NCBI GenBank assembly: GCA_022841365.1
Contig: JALHRP010000011.1
Location: 1-64,000 of the forward strand
Direction: 5' to 3'
Length of the DNA stretch: 64,000 nt
Source of the DNA: Chitinophagaceae bacterium
GTDB taxonomy: Bacteria > Bacteroidota > Bacteroidia > Chitinophagales > Chitinophagaceae
Shown: piece by piece, positions 1 through 8,540 of the stretch
Numbering within the stretch: position 1 is the first letter of the stretch
Layout: each line of letters begins with the position of its first letter
Program-made: the position numbers and the translations under genes
Notes under the pieces: model-generated
The model's input: only the letters and a program-made list of their open reading frames with translations
What the model was told of the DNA's origin: nothing
The model's database searches: none

Positions 1-519
1 TCGCATCCGCATAAACGGTTGCAACACCTTGCCGGCCGTTATTTATTACCAACGCTGTTTGAAGATTTTCCGCTCGAAGAAATTTTAATTGCAGATACCA
101 GAAAACCTTTTTTGCCTGGCGAGAAATATCATTTCAGTATTTCGCATTGCGGTAATTATGCAGCAGCAGTTGTAAGTTCTGCACAACGGGTTGGTGTGGA
201 TATTGAATTGCCTACCGATAAAATTTTTCGCATCAGCCATAAATTTCTAACGCCGCAGGAAAACATGTTTCTCGATGAACAGATGAGTCCTGCGCAACTT
301 CTGCAACTGGCTACTTTATTATGGAGCACCAAAGAATCGATGTTTAAATGGTTTGGTGATGGCGGACTCGATTTCCGTGAACACATGCACATTGAAAACA
401 TTGAAGGAAATAATGAAGAAGGAAAACTGATCTGCAGTTTTCAGAAATTTGAACCTATACCGCTTACTGTTCATTATCGTTTCATGGAAGAACTGGTGAT
501 GAGTTGGGTGGTTAGTTGA
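1..519 (+). CDS. 4'-phosphopantetheinyl transferase superfamily protein, 5' end cut by window
   Basis: Transfers the 4'-phosphopantetheine arm of CoA to a carrier-protein serine. The reading frame is open from base 1, so the start lies outside the window and the visible 172 codons are the C-terminal part. Visible motifs are the FSISHCGNYA stretch, the Mg-binding GVDIE motif and the WSTKESMFKWFG helix (the W-x-x-K-E-x-x-x-K signature of the Sfp/AcpS superfamily). The region between the last two motifs is short, as in the single-subunit type. A TTG at base 19 is in frame but is unlikely to be the start because conserved sequence precedes it. Whether it serves fatty-acid ACP or a secondary pathway cannot be told. 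Confidence 0.85.
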   Translation, partial: SHPHKRLQHLAGRYLLPTLFEDFPLEEILIADTRKPFLPGEKYHFSISHCGNYAAAVVSSAQRVGVDIELPTDKIFRISHKFLTPQENMFLDEQMSPAQLLQLATLLWSTKESMFKWFGDGGLDFREHMHIENIEGNNEEGKLICSFQKFEPIPLTVHYRFMEELVMSWVVS

Positions 520-597
520 AGAAAGCCGATAGTAGTTAGTCAAGATATTAACAACAGTTTAGTTTTGTTTAGTTTAGCAAAACCGATAAACAGATCT

Positions 598-1131
598 TTA
601 GCGCTTTCTAAGTGGAAAGAGAAAGTCAATCCCTCCATAAAAAAGGATGTTACTGTTTGTATTGAGATAATATTTTAAAGTTGATCGGTTATGGAAAAAC
701 GGGCTAAACAACAATCGGACATCATGCTTTTTAAATGGATAATATGCAATTGATGCAAAGCCAGCCACTGAAAGATTACTGTTTGTAAAAGTGTAAGGTG
801 TGCACCCGGCACCAATTTCTAACTTTGAAGATTTGGTAAAGCTATAATGGAATCCTACCGGAAAAGAAAGAAACAGAGCCCCTCCGTCACGACCGGGTAT
901 TGGACCCAACCCACCAATACCACCTCGAAAAAAAAGACCGTTATTGTAGCTACTCCTGATAATTTTTTTCTGATAATTGATACTGCCACCAAAACCAGGA
1001 CCACCCAGTTCCAAAAAAACAGAGTGATTATTTTGCACATCAGTTAATTCCTGAGATTTAACACTGACAAAATGAATTAAGCAGATAAAAAAAGCGAAAG
1101 CTGATTGACTTGTTTTTTTAATTGTTAGCAT
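598..1131 (-). CDS. hypothetical secreted or outer-membrane beta-barrel-like protein
   Basis: About 177 residues with an N-terminal signal peptide (positively charged MLTIKKTSQS followed by a hydrophobic segment, likely cleavage after VKSQ). The rest is rich in glycine and aromatic residues with alternating hydrophobic strands (GGSINYQKKI, FRGGIGGLG, FPVGFHYSF, LEIGAGCTPYTF) and ends in FLFPLRKR, the pattern of small Bacteroidota outer-membrane barrels. I do not recognise a named family. The start at 1131 gives the best signal peptide; a start at 1146 would add five residues. It is convergent with the phosphopantetheinyl transferase and downstream of murB on the same strand. Confidence 0.6.
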   Translation of the reverse strand: MLTIKKTSQSAFAFFICLIHFVSVKSQELTDVQNNHSVFLELGGPGFGGSINYQKKIIRSSYNNGLFFRGGIGGLGPIPGRDGGALFLSFPVGFHYSFTKSSKLEIGAGCTPYTFTNSNLSVAGFASIAYYPFKKHDVRLLFSPFFHNRSTLKYYLNTNSNILFYGGIDFLFPLRKR

Positions 1132-1174
1132 AAAATAAAGATGCATTCATTACTAAGACTGCTGCTTAGTGTAT

Positions 1175-2197
1175 TTAGAAAATATTCACTTCTTTCTCCA
1201 ACTTCACGCCAAACTTAGCATATACGCTTTGCAAGATCTCTTCACTTAAATCAAAAATTTCTTTTCCTGTTGCATTGGCGTAATTCACCAGAACCAGCGC
1301 CTGCTTTGCATGACAGCCTGCATCGCCTTTGCGGTAACCCTTCCATCCACATTGTTCAATTAACCAACCCGCAGCAAGTTTCACATCGCCGTTCTCTAAT
1401 GGATAACCAACAATAGCTGGAAATTGCGATTGTAAATTTTGAAATTTCGCTTTTGTAATTTGCGGGTTCTTAAAAAAACTGCCTGCATTACCAATCACTT
1501 TGGGATCGGGCAATTTAGAAGAGCGGATATTGATCACTGCCTGCGAAACAGCTGCAACAGATAGTTCTTTAACACCCATTTGCTCCAGCTCCTGATTGAT
1601 AGCTCCATAGCTTGTATGAAAGACAGGCTGCTTACGAAGTTTATACGTTACACTTAAAATCACAAACTGATTTTTGTATTGCTGCTTAAACACACTTTCT
1701 CTGTAACCAAAGGCACAATCTTTATTTGCAAACTTCACAATGGTTTTATCATGAAGATGATATGCTTCCAGTTCTTCAAACACATCTTTGATCTCCACAC
1801 CATATGCACCAATATTCTGCATAGGACTTGCACCTACATTTCCCGGAATTAAACTCAGATTTTCTACACCACCCCAACCCTGCTGCACACAATATTGTAC
1901 AAAGCCATTCCAGTTTTCGCCTGCGCCTGCCCGTAAGTAAACAAATTCATAGTCTTCTTTCTGTTGTTCAAAACCCATGATCTCGTTCTTCAATACCAAT
2001 CCATCCACATCTTTTGTAAACAAAAGGTTACTCCCACCACCAAGAATCATCCGTTGACTGTTGGGTGAAAACTGCTGTACATACGCTAACAACTCCTGCA
2101 ACTTTTCTGCTGAAGAAAAATCTGCAAATAGTCTGGCCTTTACATCAATGCCGAATGTATTGTATTGCCTCAATGAAATATTTTGATGAACTTGCAT
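1175..2197 (-). CDS. murB: UDP-N-acetylmuramate dehydrogenase (MurB)
   Basis: Cytoplasmic flavoenzyme that reduces UDP-GlcNAc-enolpyruvate to UDP-MurNAc with NADPH in peptidoglycan precursor synthesis. FAD-binding motifs are LGGGSNLLF and the long SLIPGNVGASPMQNIGAYG segment. The catalytic-serine motif reads GSFFKNP, and the C-terminal catalytic glutamate lies in LEKEVNIF, which together resemble the type I (E. coli-like) enzyme. Length (about 340 residues) is normal. The start at 2197 (MQVHQNISLRQYNTFG) matches family N-termini; an in-frame ATG nine bases upstream is possible. It is divergent from the oxidoreductase that starts at 2218, leaving only 20 bp between starts. Confidence 0.95.
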   Translation of the reverse strand: MQVHQNISLRQYNTFGIDVKARLFADFSSAEKLQELLAYVQQFSPNSQRMILGGGSNLLFTKDVDGLVLKNEIMGFEQQKEDYEFVYLRAGAGENWNGFVQYCVQQGWGGVENLSLIPGNVGASPMQNIGAYGVEIKDVFEELEAYHLHDKTIVKFANKDCAFGYRESVFKQQYKNQFVILSVTYKLRKQPVFHTSYGAINQELEQMGVKELSVAAVSQAVINIRSSKLPDPKVIGNAGSFFKNPQITKAKFQNLQSQFPAIVGYPLENGDVKLAAGWLIEQCGWKGYRKGDAGCHAKQALVLVNYANATGKEIFDLSEEILQSVYAKFGVKLEKEVNIF

Positions 2198-2217
2198 ACA
2201 CTGCAAAATAACAATTT

Positions 2218-2871
2218 ATGAACGGACAAACAGCTGTTGTTCTGGGTGCAACAGGATTAATCGGCTCACATGTGCTGGAACAATTACTGCAAGATGATTC
2301 ATTCACTAAAGTAAAAGCGCTGGTAAGAAGACCTCTTGCATTACAACATCCAAAGCTGGAAGTGATTGTAACTGATTTCAGCAATTATGAACAATATCAA
2401 ACTAATCTGGGCACAGGTGATTGTATTTTTTCCTGTATTGGCACAACCAACGCAAATGTAAAAGGTGATAAGGCGTTGTACCGTACAATAGACTTTGACA
2501 TTCCGGTGAATGCAGCAAGATTTGGAAAGGAAGCAGGGTTTCAGCAATTCCTGTTGGTTTCGTCAGTTGGGGCTAATGCAAAGTCCTCCTTTTTTTATAC
2601 AAGGTTGAAAGGCGAAGTGGAAGATGTGATAGCAGATTTCAATTTCAATAGTTATCATGTTTTTCGTCCTTCATTCTTAGTGGGCGAACGAACAGAACAA
2701 AGAATGGGCGAAACAATAGGAACAAATCTTTTCAAACTCTTCAATTTCCTGATTCCATCAAACTACAAAAGCATTACTGGTGAGGCAGTTGCAAAAGCAA
2801 TGATTAAAGCAGCAAAGAAAGGAAATGAAGGGATGAATTTTTATTACTACAAAGAGATGACAACTATTTAA
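2218..2871 (+). CDS. NAD(P)-binding oxidoreductase, HTATIP2/TIP30-like
   Basis: A 217-residue atypical short-chain dehydrogenase. It shows the N-terminal dinucleotide-binding motif GATGLIG at residues 10-16, an acidic/arginine-rich second strand (LVRRPL), VSSVGA before the active site and a YxxxK-type motif (FYTRLKGEVE). These features place it in the NAD(P)H-binding family PF13460 with TIP30-like proteins. Substrate unknown. It is a single gene between murB and priA, transcribed opposite to both. Confidence 0.8.
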   Translation: MNGQTAVVLGATGLIGSHVLEQLLQDDSFTKVKALVRRPLALQHPKLEVIVTDFSNYEQYQTNLGTGDCIFSCIGTTNANVKGDKALYRTIDFDIPVNAARFGKEAGFQQFLLVSSVGANAKSSFFYTRLKGEVEDVIADFNFNSYHVFRPSFLVGERTEQRMGETIGTNLFKLFNFLIPSNYKSITGEAVAKAMIKAAKKGNEGMNFYYYKEMTTI

Positions 2872-2885
2872 AGCAAACAATTCAT

Positions 2886-5402
2886 TTACATCTTATCTAC
2901 ATCCGGTATCATCACTACACTTTTAAAATTCGGATGATTATGCAAATGCACCTGTTGTGCAAGAATCATCTCTTTACATTGATGCATCAGTTGTGCATCT
3001 TTCGGCAATTTAAAAATCAGCTCCATGATGTATTGATTACGGATGCGGTTCACCACAGGTTCTGCCGGACCAATCATATAATTCGCCAACAGGGGTTTCA
3101 TATTTTCTGCCACCAGTTGCGATGCAGCTTCTACCACTTCTTTCAACTTATGTTTAAACGTAAGCTGAATGATGCGTGAAAACGGCGGATAAAAAAACTG
3201 TCGCCTGCCCTGTATCTCTTCTGCAAAAAAAGATTTGTAATCATGTGCAGCCACATACTTCAGCACCGGGTGATTGGTATTGGCCACCTGAATCATTACT
3301 TTTCCCAATGCATCTTTTCGGCCGGCACGGCCACTCACCTGTTCCATTAACTGAAAACCACGTTCGTTTACACGAAAATCGGCAAAGCTTAACAGGCTGT
3401 CGGCATCAAGTATGCCCACCAGATTTACATGTTCAAAATCCAAACCCTTTACCACCATCTGAGTACCTACCAACACATCAATCTTTTGCTGTTCAAAATT
3501 CTGGATCAACTGATCATGAGCTGTTTTACCACTCACGGTATCATAATCCATTCGTGCAATTTTTGCGTGTGGAATTAATTCCTGCAATTGCTCTTCCACT
3601 TTTTCTGTACCAAAATTCTGCTGTATAAAATCATGACTGCCGCAGGCATCACAGATTGTGACAATGGGATAAACTGTGCCGCAATAGTGACACTGCAGTT
3701 TATGTTTAAACTTGTGATAGGTTAAACTCACATCGCAATAACGGCAATGCGGAATCCAGCCACAGGCTTTACAAATCTGGTGCGGCGTATAGCCTCTTCT
3801 GTTTTGAAACAAGATGACCTGCTTCTTTAATTGCAATGATTCTTCGATGGCTTTTTGCAGCACCGGTGCTATCATTACTTTTTCCTTTGTTTGTTTAAAG
3901 AGCGGTTTGGTATCAATTAATTCAATTGAAGGTAATTCACCTTCGCCATAACGTTCATTCAACTCAACCAGACTGTATTTTTCTGTTTGTGTATTGTAAT
4001 ACGTTTCAATAGAAGGTGTGCCACTGCCCAATAATACCTTCGCCCCAAAAACTGTTGCATAATATACAGCTGCATCCCTTGCATTGTAACGTGGAGCAGG
4101 TTGTTGTTGTTTATAACTGCTGTCGTGCTCTTCATCACAAACAATTAAACCTAAATCTGCAAACGGAAGAAACAGGGAGCTTCTTGCACCCAACACCACT
4201 TTCATTTCTCCACTCTTAATCTTATTCCAGATTTCAATGCGTTCGTTTTGGTTGAACTTGCTGTGATAGATTCCAATGTATCCACCAAAATGTTTTTGCA
4301 AACGACGAATGATCTGTGCAGTTAATGCGATCTCCGGCAACAGATACAATACCTGCTTTCCTTTTTTGATATACTCTTCAATGAGTTTGATGTAGAGCAA
4401 TGTTTTACCACTGCCAGTTACACCATGCAGCAGGCAAACAGGTTTCGCTTCAAACGATTTCCGTATTTCATCCAATGCAGTTTGCTGTGCGGTTGTTAAT
4501 TCAAAATCAATGGATACATTTCTTGGCAGGTTCTGTAAACGATCTACTGCACGCTTTTCCAGAAACAAAATATTTTTTTCTACCAATCCTTTCAGTTGTG
4601 CGTCACTGGCACCGCTCTTTTTCAGTAACGCTGTTTTGCTTACTTCTCCTTCTGTCTTTATCAGGTGCAAGTAGCTGAGCAATAATTCCATTTGTTTTGG
4701 TGCACGGCTCCAGTTGTTGAGCAATTCACTCAACTGATCTTCATTGTCGTATTGCGGATTGAGTAAAACGAATGTTTCTTTCTTAGCAGAGTATGTTTCC
4801 TTCAATGATTCCCATACAAAACAAACACGCTTTTCAATTAACCTTTTCACCACAGGGTATACATGCGACGTATCAAGGATCTGCTGTACTTCAGGCAACT
4901 TCAATTCTTTGCGTATGAGCAATGCTTCTGCAACTAAATACTCATCATGATCGAGTGTAGAAAAATCTTCACCGATCTCTTCGTTATAAACCAAAATGGT
5001 TTCACTGCTCAGTTTAAAATGAGCAGGTAATGCAGCCGCCATCACTTCACCTTCCGTACATAAATAATAATCAGCAATCCATTCCCACAACTTTAATTGT
5101 TCTTCATGAATAATGGGTTCTACATCCAATACATTCAAAATAAACTTGGGATCAAAAGCAGAAGGCTTGTTGTGATGCAATGTTTTAATCACACCGGCAT
5201 AACGTTTCTTTCGCAGTTCCACTTCTACACGTACACCAACACGTACCAGCTCCTGCAAACGATCGGGAATACTCCATGTATAATTTTTAGGAAGGGCAAG
5301 TGGTATGATGACTTCAGCGTAAAGTAAGCCCCCATCCCCTAAAGGGGTGAACAACTCCGCAGATTTATCTGCACCACTGTTATCATCAACAAATAAATTC
5401 AT
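2886..5402 (-). CDS. priA: primosomal protein N' (PriA), replication-restart helicase
   Basis: An 838-residue superfamily 2 DNA helicase that restarts stalled forks. Order: N-terminal 3'-DNA-binding domain beginning near residue 28 (YAEVIIPLALPKNY), winged helix, Walker A GVTGSGKT, Walker B CDEEH, a zinc module with eight cysteines (CKACG, CRYC, CHYC, CDACG), then the C-terminal helicase motifs GTQMVVKGLDF and QVSGRAGR. The first ~26 residues are not family-like; they include FTPLGDGGLL, which is encoded by a copy of the GC-rich palindromic repeat of this region. No other start codon lies between that repeat and the conserved domain, so the extension is probably translated. Confidence 0.95.
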   Translation of the reverse strand: MNLFVDDNSGADKSAELFTPLGDGGLLYAEVIIPLALPKNYTWSIPDRLQELVRVGVRVEVELRKKRYAGVIKTLHHNKPSAFDPKFILNVLDVEPIIHEEQLKLWEWIADYYLCTEGEVMAAALPAHFKLSSETILVYNEEIGEDFSTLDHDEYLVAEALLIRKELKLPEVQQILDTSHVYPVVKRLIEKRVCFVWESLKETYSAKKETFVLLNPQYDNEDQLSELLNNWSRAPKQMELLLSYLHLIKTEGEVSKTALLKKSGASDAQLKGLVEKNILFLEKRAVDRLQNLPRNVSIDFELTTAQQTALDEIRKSFEAKPVCLLHGVTGSGKTLLYIKLIEEYIKKGKQVLYLLPEIALTAQIIRRLQKHFGGYIGIYHSKFNQNERIEIWNKIKSGEMKVVLGARSSLFLPFADLGLIVCDEEHDSSYKQQQPAPRYNARDAAVYYATVFGAKVLLGSGTPSIETYYNTQTEKYSLVELNERYGEGELPSIELIDTKPLFKQTKEKVMIAPVLQKAIEESLQLKKQVILFQNRRGYTPHQICKACGWIPHCRYCDVSLTYHKFKHKLQCHYCGTVYPIVTICDACGSHDFIQQNFGTEKVEEQLQELIPHAKIARMDYDTVSGKTAHDQLIQNFEQQKIDVLVGTQMVVKGLDFEHVNLVGILDADSLLSFADFRVNERGFQLMEQVSGRAGRKDALGKVMIQVANTNHPVLKYVAAHDYKSFFAEEIQGRRQFFYPPFSRIIQLTFKHKLKEVVEAASQLVAENMKPLLANYMIGPAEPVVNRIRNQYIMELIFKLPKDAQLMHQCKEMILAQQVHLHNHPNFKSVVMIPDVDKM
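5327..5350. repeat. GC-rich palindromic repeat inside priA
   Basis: Core CCCCTAAAGGGG (the CCCCTxxAGGGG type), encoding part of the PriA N-terminal extension. Confidence 0.6.
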
Positions 5403-5449
5403 GAACCAATAAAATTAGGGAAGTTAGAGAAGACTCGGACTGTGTATTT

Positions 5450-5472
5450 ACACCCTTTAGGGATGGGGTAAC
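5450..5472. repeat. GC-rich palindromic repeat at the plsC 3' end
   Basis: CACCCTTTAGGGATGGGG; it contains the plsC stop codon and encodes its last residues. Confidence 0.6.
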
Positions 5473-6212
5473 CAGCCCGCTTTATACTCAATCAACTTTT
5501 GCTCCATCAAATCATATACTTTTTTCTTCAGTGCTTCCACATCAAAAGGCGTGTAACCTTCGGGAGAAATTTCTTCGAGATAAACAGTGCGGAGCTTACC
5601 CGGTGATAAAGCAAAGATGCTGCTCCAGTGCATGCGATCCACTCCATCTAAAAACAACATGGGCTTAATGGGTGTTTGTGTTTCAATGGCTAACCGAAAA
5701 GCACCATCATAAAAATCAATCAATGGTTTGTCAGTCATATTAAACGTTCCTTCGGGAGCGATATAAATGGAAATTTCTTTACTCAAGACCGATTTCAACG
5801 TCTTTACGCTTCTCGCCCTGTTTTCGGCACTGCCTCTTACAACCGGCACCACCGCTGCTTTGTAGATGATACCAAAAATGGGCACATTGCCTGTTTCTGC
5901 TTTTCCCAGAATACGCAACGGCCTGCGAATAGCTTTCAGCATCTGCGGAATATCCATGTAGGAATTATGATTGCTCACAAAAATATAAGGCTGATGCGGT
6001 TTGATTTCCTGCTCAACAATTCGTTGATGAAATATACCGATGAGGAACAACCACAGATCGGCCCACCAATGTGCCAGCTGCATCACCACATTGCCTCCGG
6101 TTATTTTTCCAAACAACGATCCGATGATCACAAATGGAACAACAAGAAACATGATCAGTACAAACAGGATCATGGCATAGATGGCGTAAATGTATTGTAA
6201 GGGCTTTAACAC
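5457..6212 (-). CDS. plsC: 1-acyl-sn-glycerol-3-phosphate acyltransferase (PlsC family)
   Basis: Membrane-bound acyltransferase that makes phosphatidic acid from lysophosphatidic acid. An N-terminal hydrophobic segment (residues ~10-40) precedes the catalytic NHNSYMD motif (NHx4D form), the GKAETGNVPIFG region and APEGTFN (EGT motif). At 251 residues it has normal family length. The last residues (WLPHP) and the stop codon are encoded by a palindromic repeat copy at 5450-5472, so the natural C-terminus was probably slightly different. It lies 54 bp upstream of priA on the same strand, possibly co-transcribed. Confidence 0.9.
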   Translation of the reverse strand: MLKPLQYIYAIYAMILFVLIMFLVVPFVIIGSLFGKITGGNVVMQLAHWWADLWLFLIGIFHQRIVEQEIKPHQPYIFVSNHNSYMDIPQMLKAIRRPLRILGKAETGNVPIFGIIYKAAVVPVVRGSAENRARSVKTLKSVLSKEISIYIAPEGTFNMTDKPLIDFYDGAFRLAIETQTPIKPMLFLDGVDRMHWSSIFALSPGKLRTVYLEEISPEGYTPFDVEALKKKVYDLMEQKLIEYKAGWLPHP

Positions 6213-6284
6213 CTCACCCTCCCTAGCTTCGCTACTAACCTACACACTGTTTGGTTACCTCTCCAAAGAGAGATGGAGCGGTGC
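6211..6284. repeat. GC-rich palindromic repeat, CTCTCCAAAGAGAG type
   Basis: Begins CCTCACCCTCCC, ends CTCTCCAAAGAGAGATGGAG followed by CGGTGC. Middle section differs from other copies, so this may be a composite. Confidence 0.5.
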
Positions 6285-6380
6285 AGCATACATCTATTGA
6301 AAAAATTATCCTTCCACTTCATCTTTATTTCATTAATCATCAAATTATAAAGCTGTAATATCTTATCGGCAATTACAAAT

Positions 6381-6432
6381 TAGCTGGCTTTGTGCAATGC
6401 AGCTCTCCCTTTAGGGAGCGGGAGGGGGTTCA
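6381..6432. repeat. GC-rich palindromic repeat downstream of the DUF4258 gene
   Basis: AGCTGGCTTTGTG lead followed by CTCCCTTTAGGGAG and GGGAGGGGG. The same lead recurs at 7108 and 10362. Confidence 0.65.
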
Positions 6433-6888
6433 CTTACAACTCGGGCACTCCCAATCTTCACCTAAATCAATCACTGTTACAATTGTTAAATGCCGTTGCT
6501 TTGGTGCAACAATAATCCGTACACGTTGTCGGTCTCTGGATGTTACCCCTTCCAATGCATATTTTGGACCCTGCGCTGCATCCAGTTCACTTTTCTTATA
6601 ATTGATTTCTGCTTTCTGCACAATTTCTTTTACTTCTTCCTGTGTAATATGCCGGCACTTCATGCGGCAGCGTGCATGTTTGGTAAAATAATATTCAGCA
6701 GAAGGATCACGAAAAATTTCCGGATTCGATTTCTGATTATCCGTTCGCTCATCGTTGTTGCGTACATCTGCTGTTCGTCTTTTTTCTTTCTGATTATCTG
6801 TTTGGTTGTTGGTGCTGCTGCAACGGCGAAGCATAATCGCCGCAATTAATAACACAAGCAATAAAATATATGGCAGTGCTTTTTTCAT
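6430..6888 (-). CDS. DUF4258 domain protein with N-terminal membrane anchor
   Basis: A 152-residue protein with one N-terminal hydrophobic helix (residues ~5-20, then RRCSS), a charged low-complexity linker rich in N, K, E and R, and a C-terminal domain with the pattern YYFTKHARCRMKCRHITQEEV typical of DUF4258. That domain is seen in solitary small proteins of unknown function, some related to toxin-like folds. Repeats lie on both sides: the stop codon sits at the edge of one and a second abuts the start. Function unknown. Confidence 0.7.
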   Translation of the reverse strand: MKKALPYILLLVLLIAAIMLRRCSSTNNQTDNQKEKRRTADVRNNDERTDNQKSNPEIFRDPSAEYYFTKHARCRMKCRHITQEEVKEIVQKAEINYKKSELDAAQGPKYALEGVTSRDRQRVRIIVAPKQRHLTIVTVIDLGEDWECPSCK

Positions 6889-6912
6889 GCCCCATCCCTA
6901 AAGGGAGTAATT
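6886..6912. repeat. short palindromic repeat at the DUF4258 start
   Basis: CCCCATCCCTAAAGGGAG abuts the start codon. Confidence 0.5.
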
Positions 6913-6961
6913 AAATCGGTTGAATTGAAATTGATTTACACTACAATGATAAATAATTTTT

Positions 6962-7035
6962 GGCCTCATTACCCCCGTCCGACCGATTCATCCGGGCGGG
7001 CTTTCTTCTCTCCAAAAGAGAGAAGGCGGTGCTTT
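6962..7035. repeat. GC-rich repeat, CTCTCCAAAAGAGAG type
   Basis: TTCTCTCCAAAAGAGAGAAG followed by GCGGTGCTTT. The left part (CCCCCGTCCGACCGATTCAT) is unlike other copies. Confidence 0.5.
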
Positions 7036-7107
7036 ACTCTCAATTCCAAACTTCAACTCTCCCATTTCTGCAATCATACAGGAACAAAAAAATGAAACTC
7101 TATGCAA

Positions 7108-7160
7108 AGCTGGCTTTGTGAAATGATGGCTTCCCCTTTTGGGGGAAGTCGGAAGGGGGC
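7108..7160. repeat. GC-rich palindromic repeat upstream of mtaB
   Basis: AGCTGGCTTTGTG lead, then TTCCCCTTTTGGGGGAA and a GGAAGGGGGC end. Its loop carries the TTTG used as candidate -33 element of mtaB. Confidence 0.65.
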
Positions 7161-7161
7161 G

Positions 7162-7169
7162 TATCTTTG
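7162..7169 (+). promoter_or_regulatory. Bacteroidota-type promoter of mtaB
   Basis: TATCTTTG matches the TAnnTTTG -7 consensus exactly. A TTTG at 7138-7141, 20 bases upstream, fits the -33 element and lies in the loop of a palindromic repeat. The ATG is 8 bases downstream of the -7 box, so the transcript would be leaderless or nearly so. Confidence 0.55.
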
Positions 7170-7177
7170 CCGCCCTC

Positions 7178-8482
7178 ATGGCAGCAGCAAAATCAGTCGC
7201 ATTTCACACACTCGGTTGTAAACTCAACTACTCCGAAACTTCCACCATCAGTCGCCTGATGGAAAATGAAGGTTTTGAGAAAAAAGAGTTTGATGACCTG
7301 GCCGATGTATATGTGATCAACACCTGTTCGGTTACTGATAATGCTGATAAAGAATGTCGACAGCTTGTGCGTCGCATTCAACGTAAATCGCCGGAAAGTT
7401 TAGTAGTGATCACTGGTTGTTATGCACAGCTGAAGCCCAAAGAAATTGCTGAAATTCCCGGTGTTGATTTAGTGTTGGGTGCAGCAGAGAAATTCAATAT
7501 CGCATCGCATATTAAAGAACTGGCAAAGGGTGATAGTGCAAAGATCAGCAGTTGCGAAATTGAAGATGTAAGCGGTTTCAATGCATCGTATTCCATCAAC
7601 GACCGTACACGTACATTTTTAAAAGTACAGGACGGTTGCGATTATACCTGTTCGTTCTGCACTATTCCGCAGGCACGTGGCAAAAGCAGAAGTGATAATG
7701 TGGCGAATGTAATTTCCAACGCCAAAGAAATTGCAGCAGGTGGCAGTAAAGAAATTGTGTTGACGGGTGTAAACCTTGGTGATTTCAGAGGCCCCCTCCA
7801 AACCTCCCCCGGAGGGGGAGACTTAGCAAGCCTCCGACTAATAAAAGATCATAACTTTCTATACCTCATTAAAGAATTAGATAAAGTTGAAGGTATTGAA
7901 CGTTTCCGCATTTCTTCAATTGAACCAAATCTTCTTACAAATGAAATCATTGAATTTGTCAGCAGGAGCAAAAAGTTCATGCCGCATTTTCATATTCCGT
8001 TACAAAGCGGAAGCAATACAGTATTAGGTATGATGCGCCGTCGTTACAAGCGTGAACTCTATGCTGAACGTGTTGCATTGATTAAAGAGCTTATGCCGCA
8101 TTGCTGTATTGGTGTGGATGTGATTGTTGGCTTTCCCGGCGAAACCGATGAACTGTTTCAGGAAACATTTGAGTTTCTGCATTCTCTCGATGTATCGTAC
8201 CTGCATGTGTTCACTTATTCAGAGCGTGATAACACACATGCATTAACACTCGGGCCTGTTGTGCCGATGACTACCCGTTACGAACGCAACAAAACACTCC
8301 GCAACCTTTCTTACATGAAGATGCAATACTTTACACAGCAACATACTGGAGAAACAAGACCGGTGTTGTTTGAAGGACATAGTAAGAACGGCATGATGGA
8401 AGGTTATACTGACAACTACATTAAAATCACAACGCCATACAAAGAAGAATGGGTGAATGAGATTGTGGATTGGAAAATATAA
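7178..8482 (+). CDS. mtaB: tRNA (N6-threonylcarbamoyladenosine-37-C2)-methylthiotransferase MtaB, with in-frame repeat insertion
   Basis: Radical-SAM enzyme that adds the methylthio group to t6A37 of tRNA. The N-terminal MTTase domain shows HTLGCKLNYSE, NTCSVTDNADKEC and GCYAQ, the three cysteines for the auxiliary cluster. The radical-SAM motif is CDYTCSFC. The C-terminal part (RPVLFEGHSKNGMMEGYTDNY) is a TRAM-like domain. The start at 7178 is chosen because homologs begin at this point and a TATCTTTG promoter element lies just upstream. Residues between LTGVNLGDF and FLYLIKEL include PLQTSPGGGDLASL, encoded by a GC-rich repeat copy at 7789-7836 that keeps the frame open and adds roughly 15 residues. 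Confidence 0.93.
   Translation: MAAAKSVAFHTLGCKLNYSETSTISRLMENEGFEKKEFDDLADVYVINTCSVTDNADKECRQLVRRIQRKSPESLVVITGCYAQLKPKEIAEIPGVDLVLGAAEKFNIASHIKELAKGDSAKISSCEIEDVSGFNASYSINDRTRTFLKVQDGCDYTCSFCTIPQARGKSRSDNVANVISNAKEIAAGGSKEIVLTGVNLGDFRGPLQTSPGGGDLASLRLIKDHNFLYLIKELDKVEGIERFRISSIEPNLLTNEIIEFVSRSKKFMPHFHIPLQSGSNTVLGMMRRRYKRELYAERVALIKELMPHCCIGVDVIVGFPGETDELFQETFEFLHSLDVSYLHVFTYSERDNTHALTLGPVVPMTTRYERNKTLRNLSYMKMQYFTQQHTGETRPVLFEGHSKNGMMEGYTDNYIKITTPYKEEWVNEIVDWKI
7789..7836. repeat. GC-rich palindromic repeat in frame inside mtaB
   Basis: GGCCCCCTCC and CCTCCCCCGGAGGGGGAG, with a CCTCCGACTA tail; it keeps the mtaB frame open. Confidence 0.7.
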
Positions 8483-8483
8483 T

Positions 8484-8516
8484 TAAAAAGGCTTTCAGAT
8501 TTGAAAGCCTTTTTTC
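8484..8516. terminator. bidirectional hairpin between mtaB and the Rrf2 gene
   Basis: Arms AAGGCTTTC and GAAAGCCTT enclose a six-base loop, with A/T runs on both sides, so the hairpin can end mtaB on plus and the suf operon on minus. Confidence 0.85.
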
Positions 8517-8540
8517 ATATAATGATTTTATTCTTCGTTC

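Noticed and set aside
1152-1170. Terminator after murB (ACTAAG/CTTAGT stem)
   Set aside because: The stem is only six pairs and lacks a T-run; too weak to call.
3176-3628. 150-residue ORF on the plus strand inside priA
   Set aside because: It is antisense to a well-conserved priA region, and its translation is low-complexity without family features.
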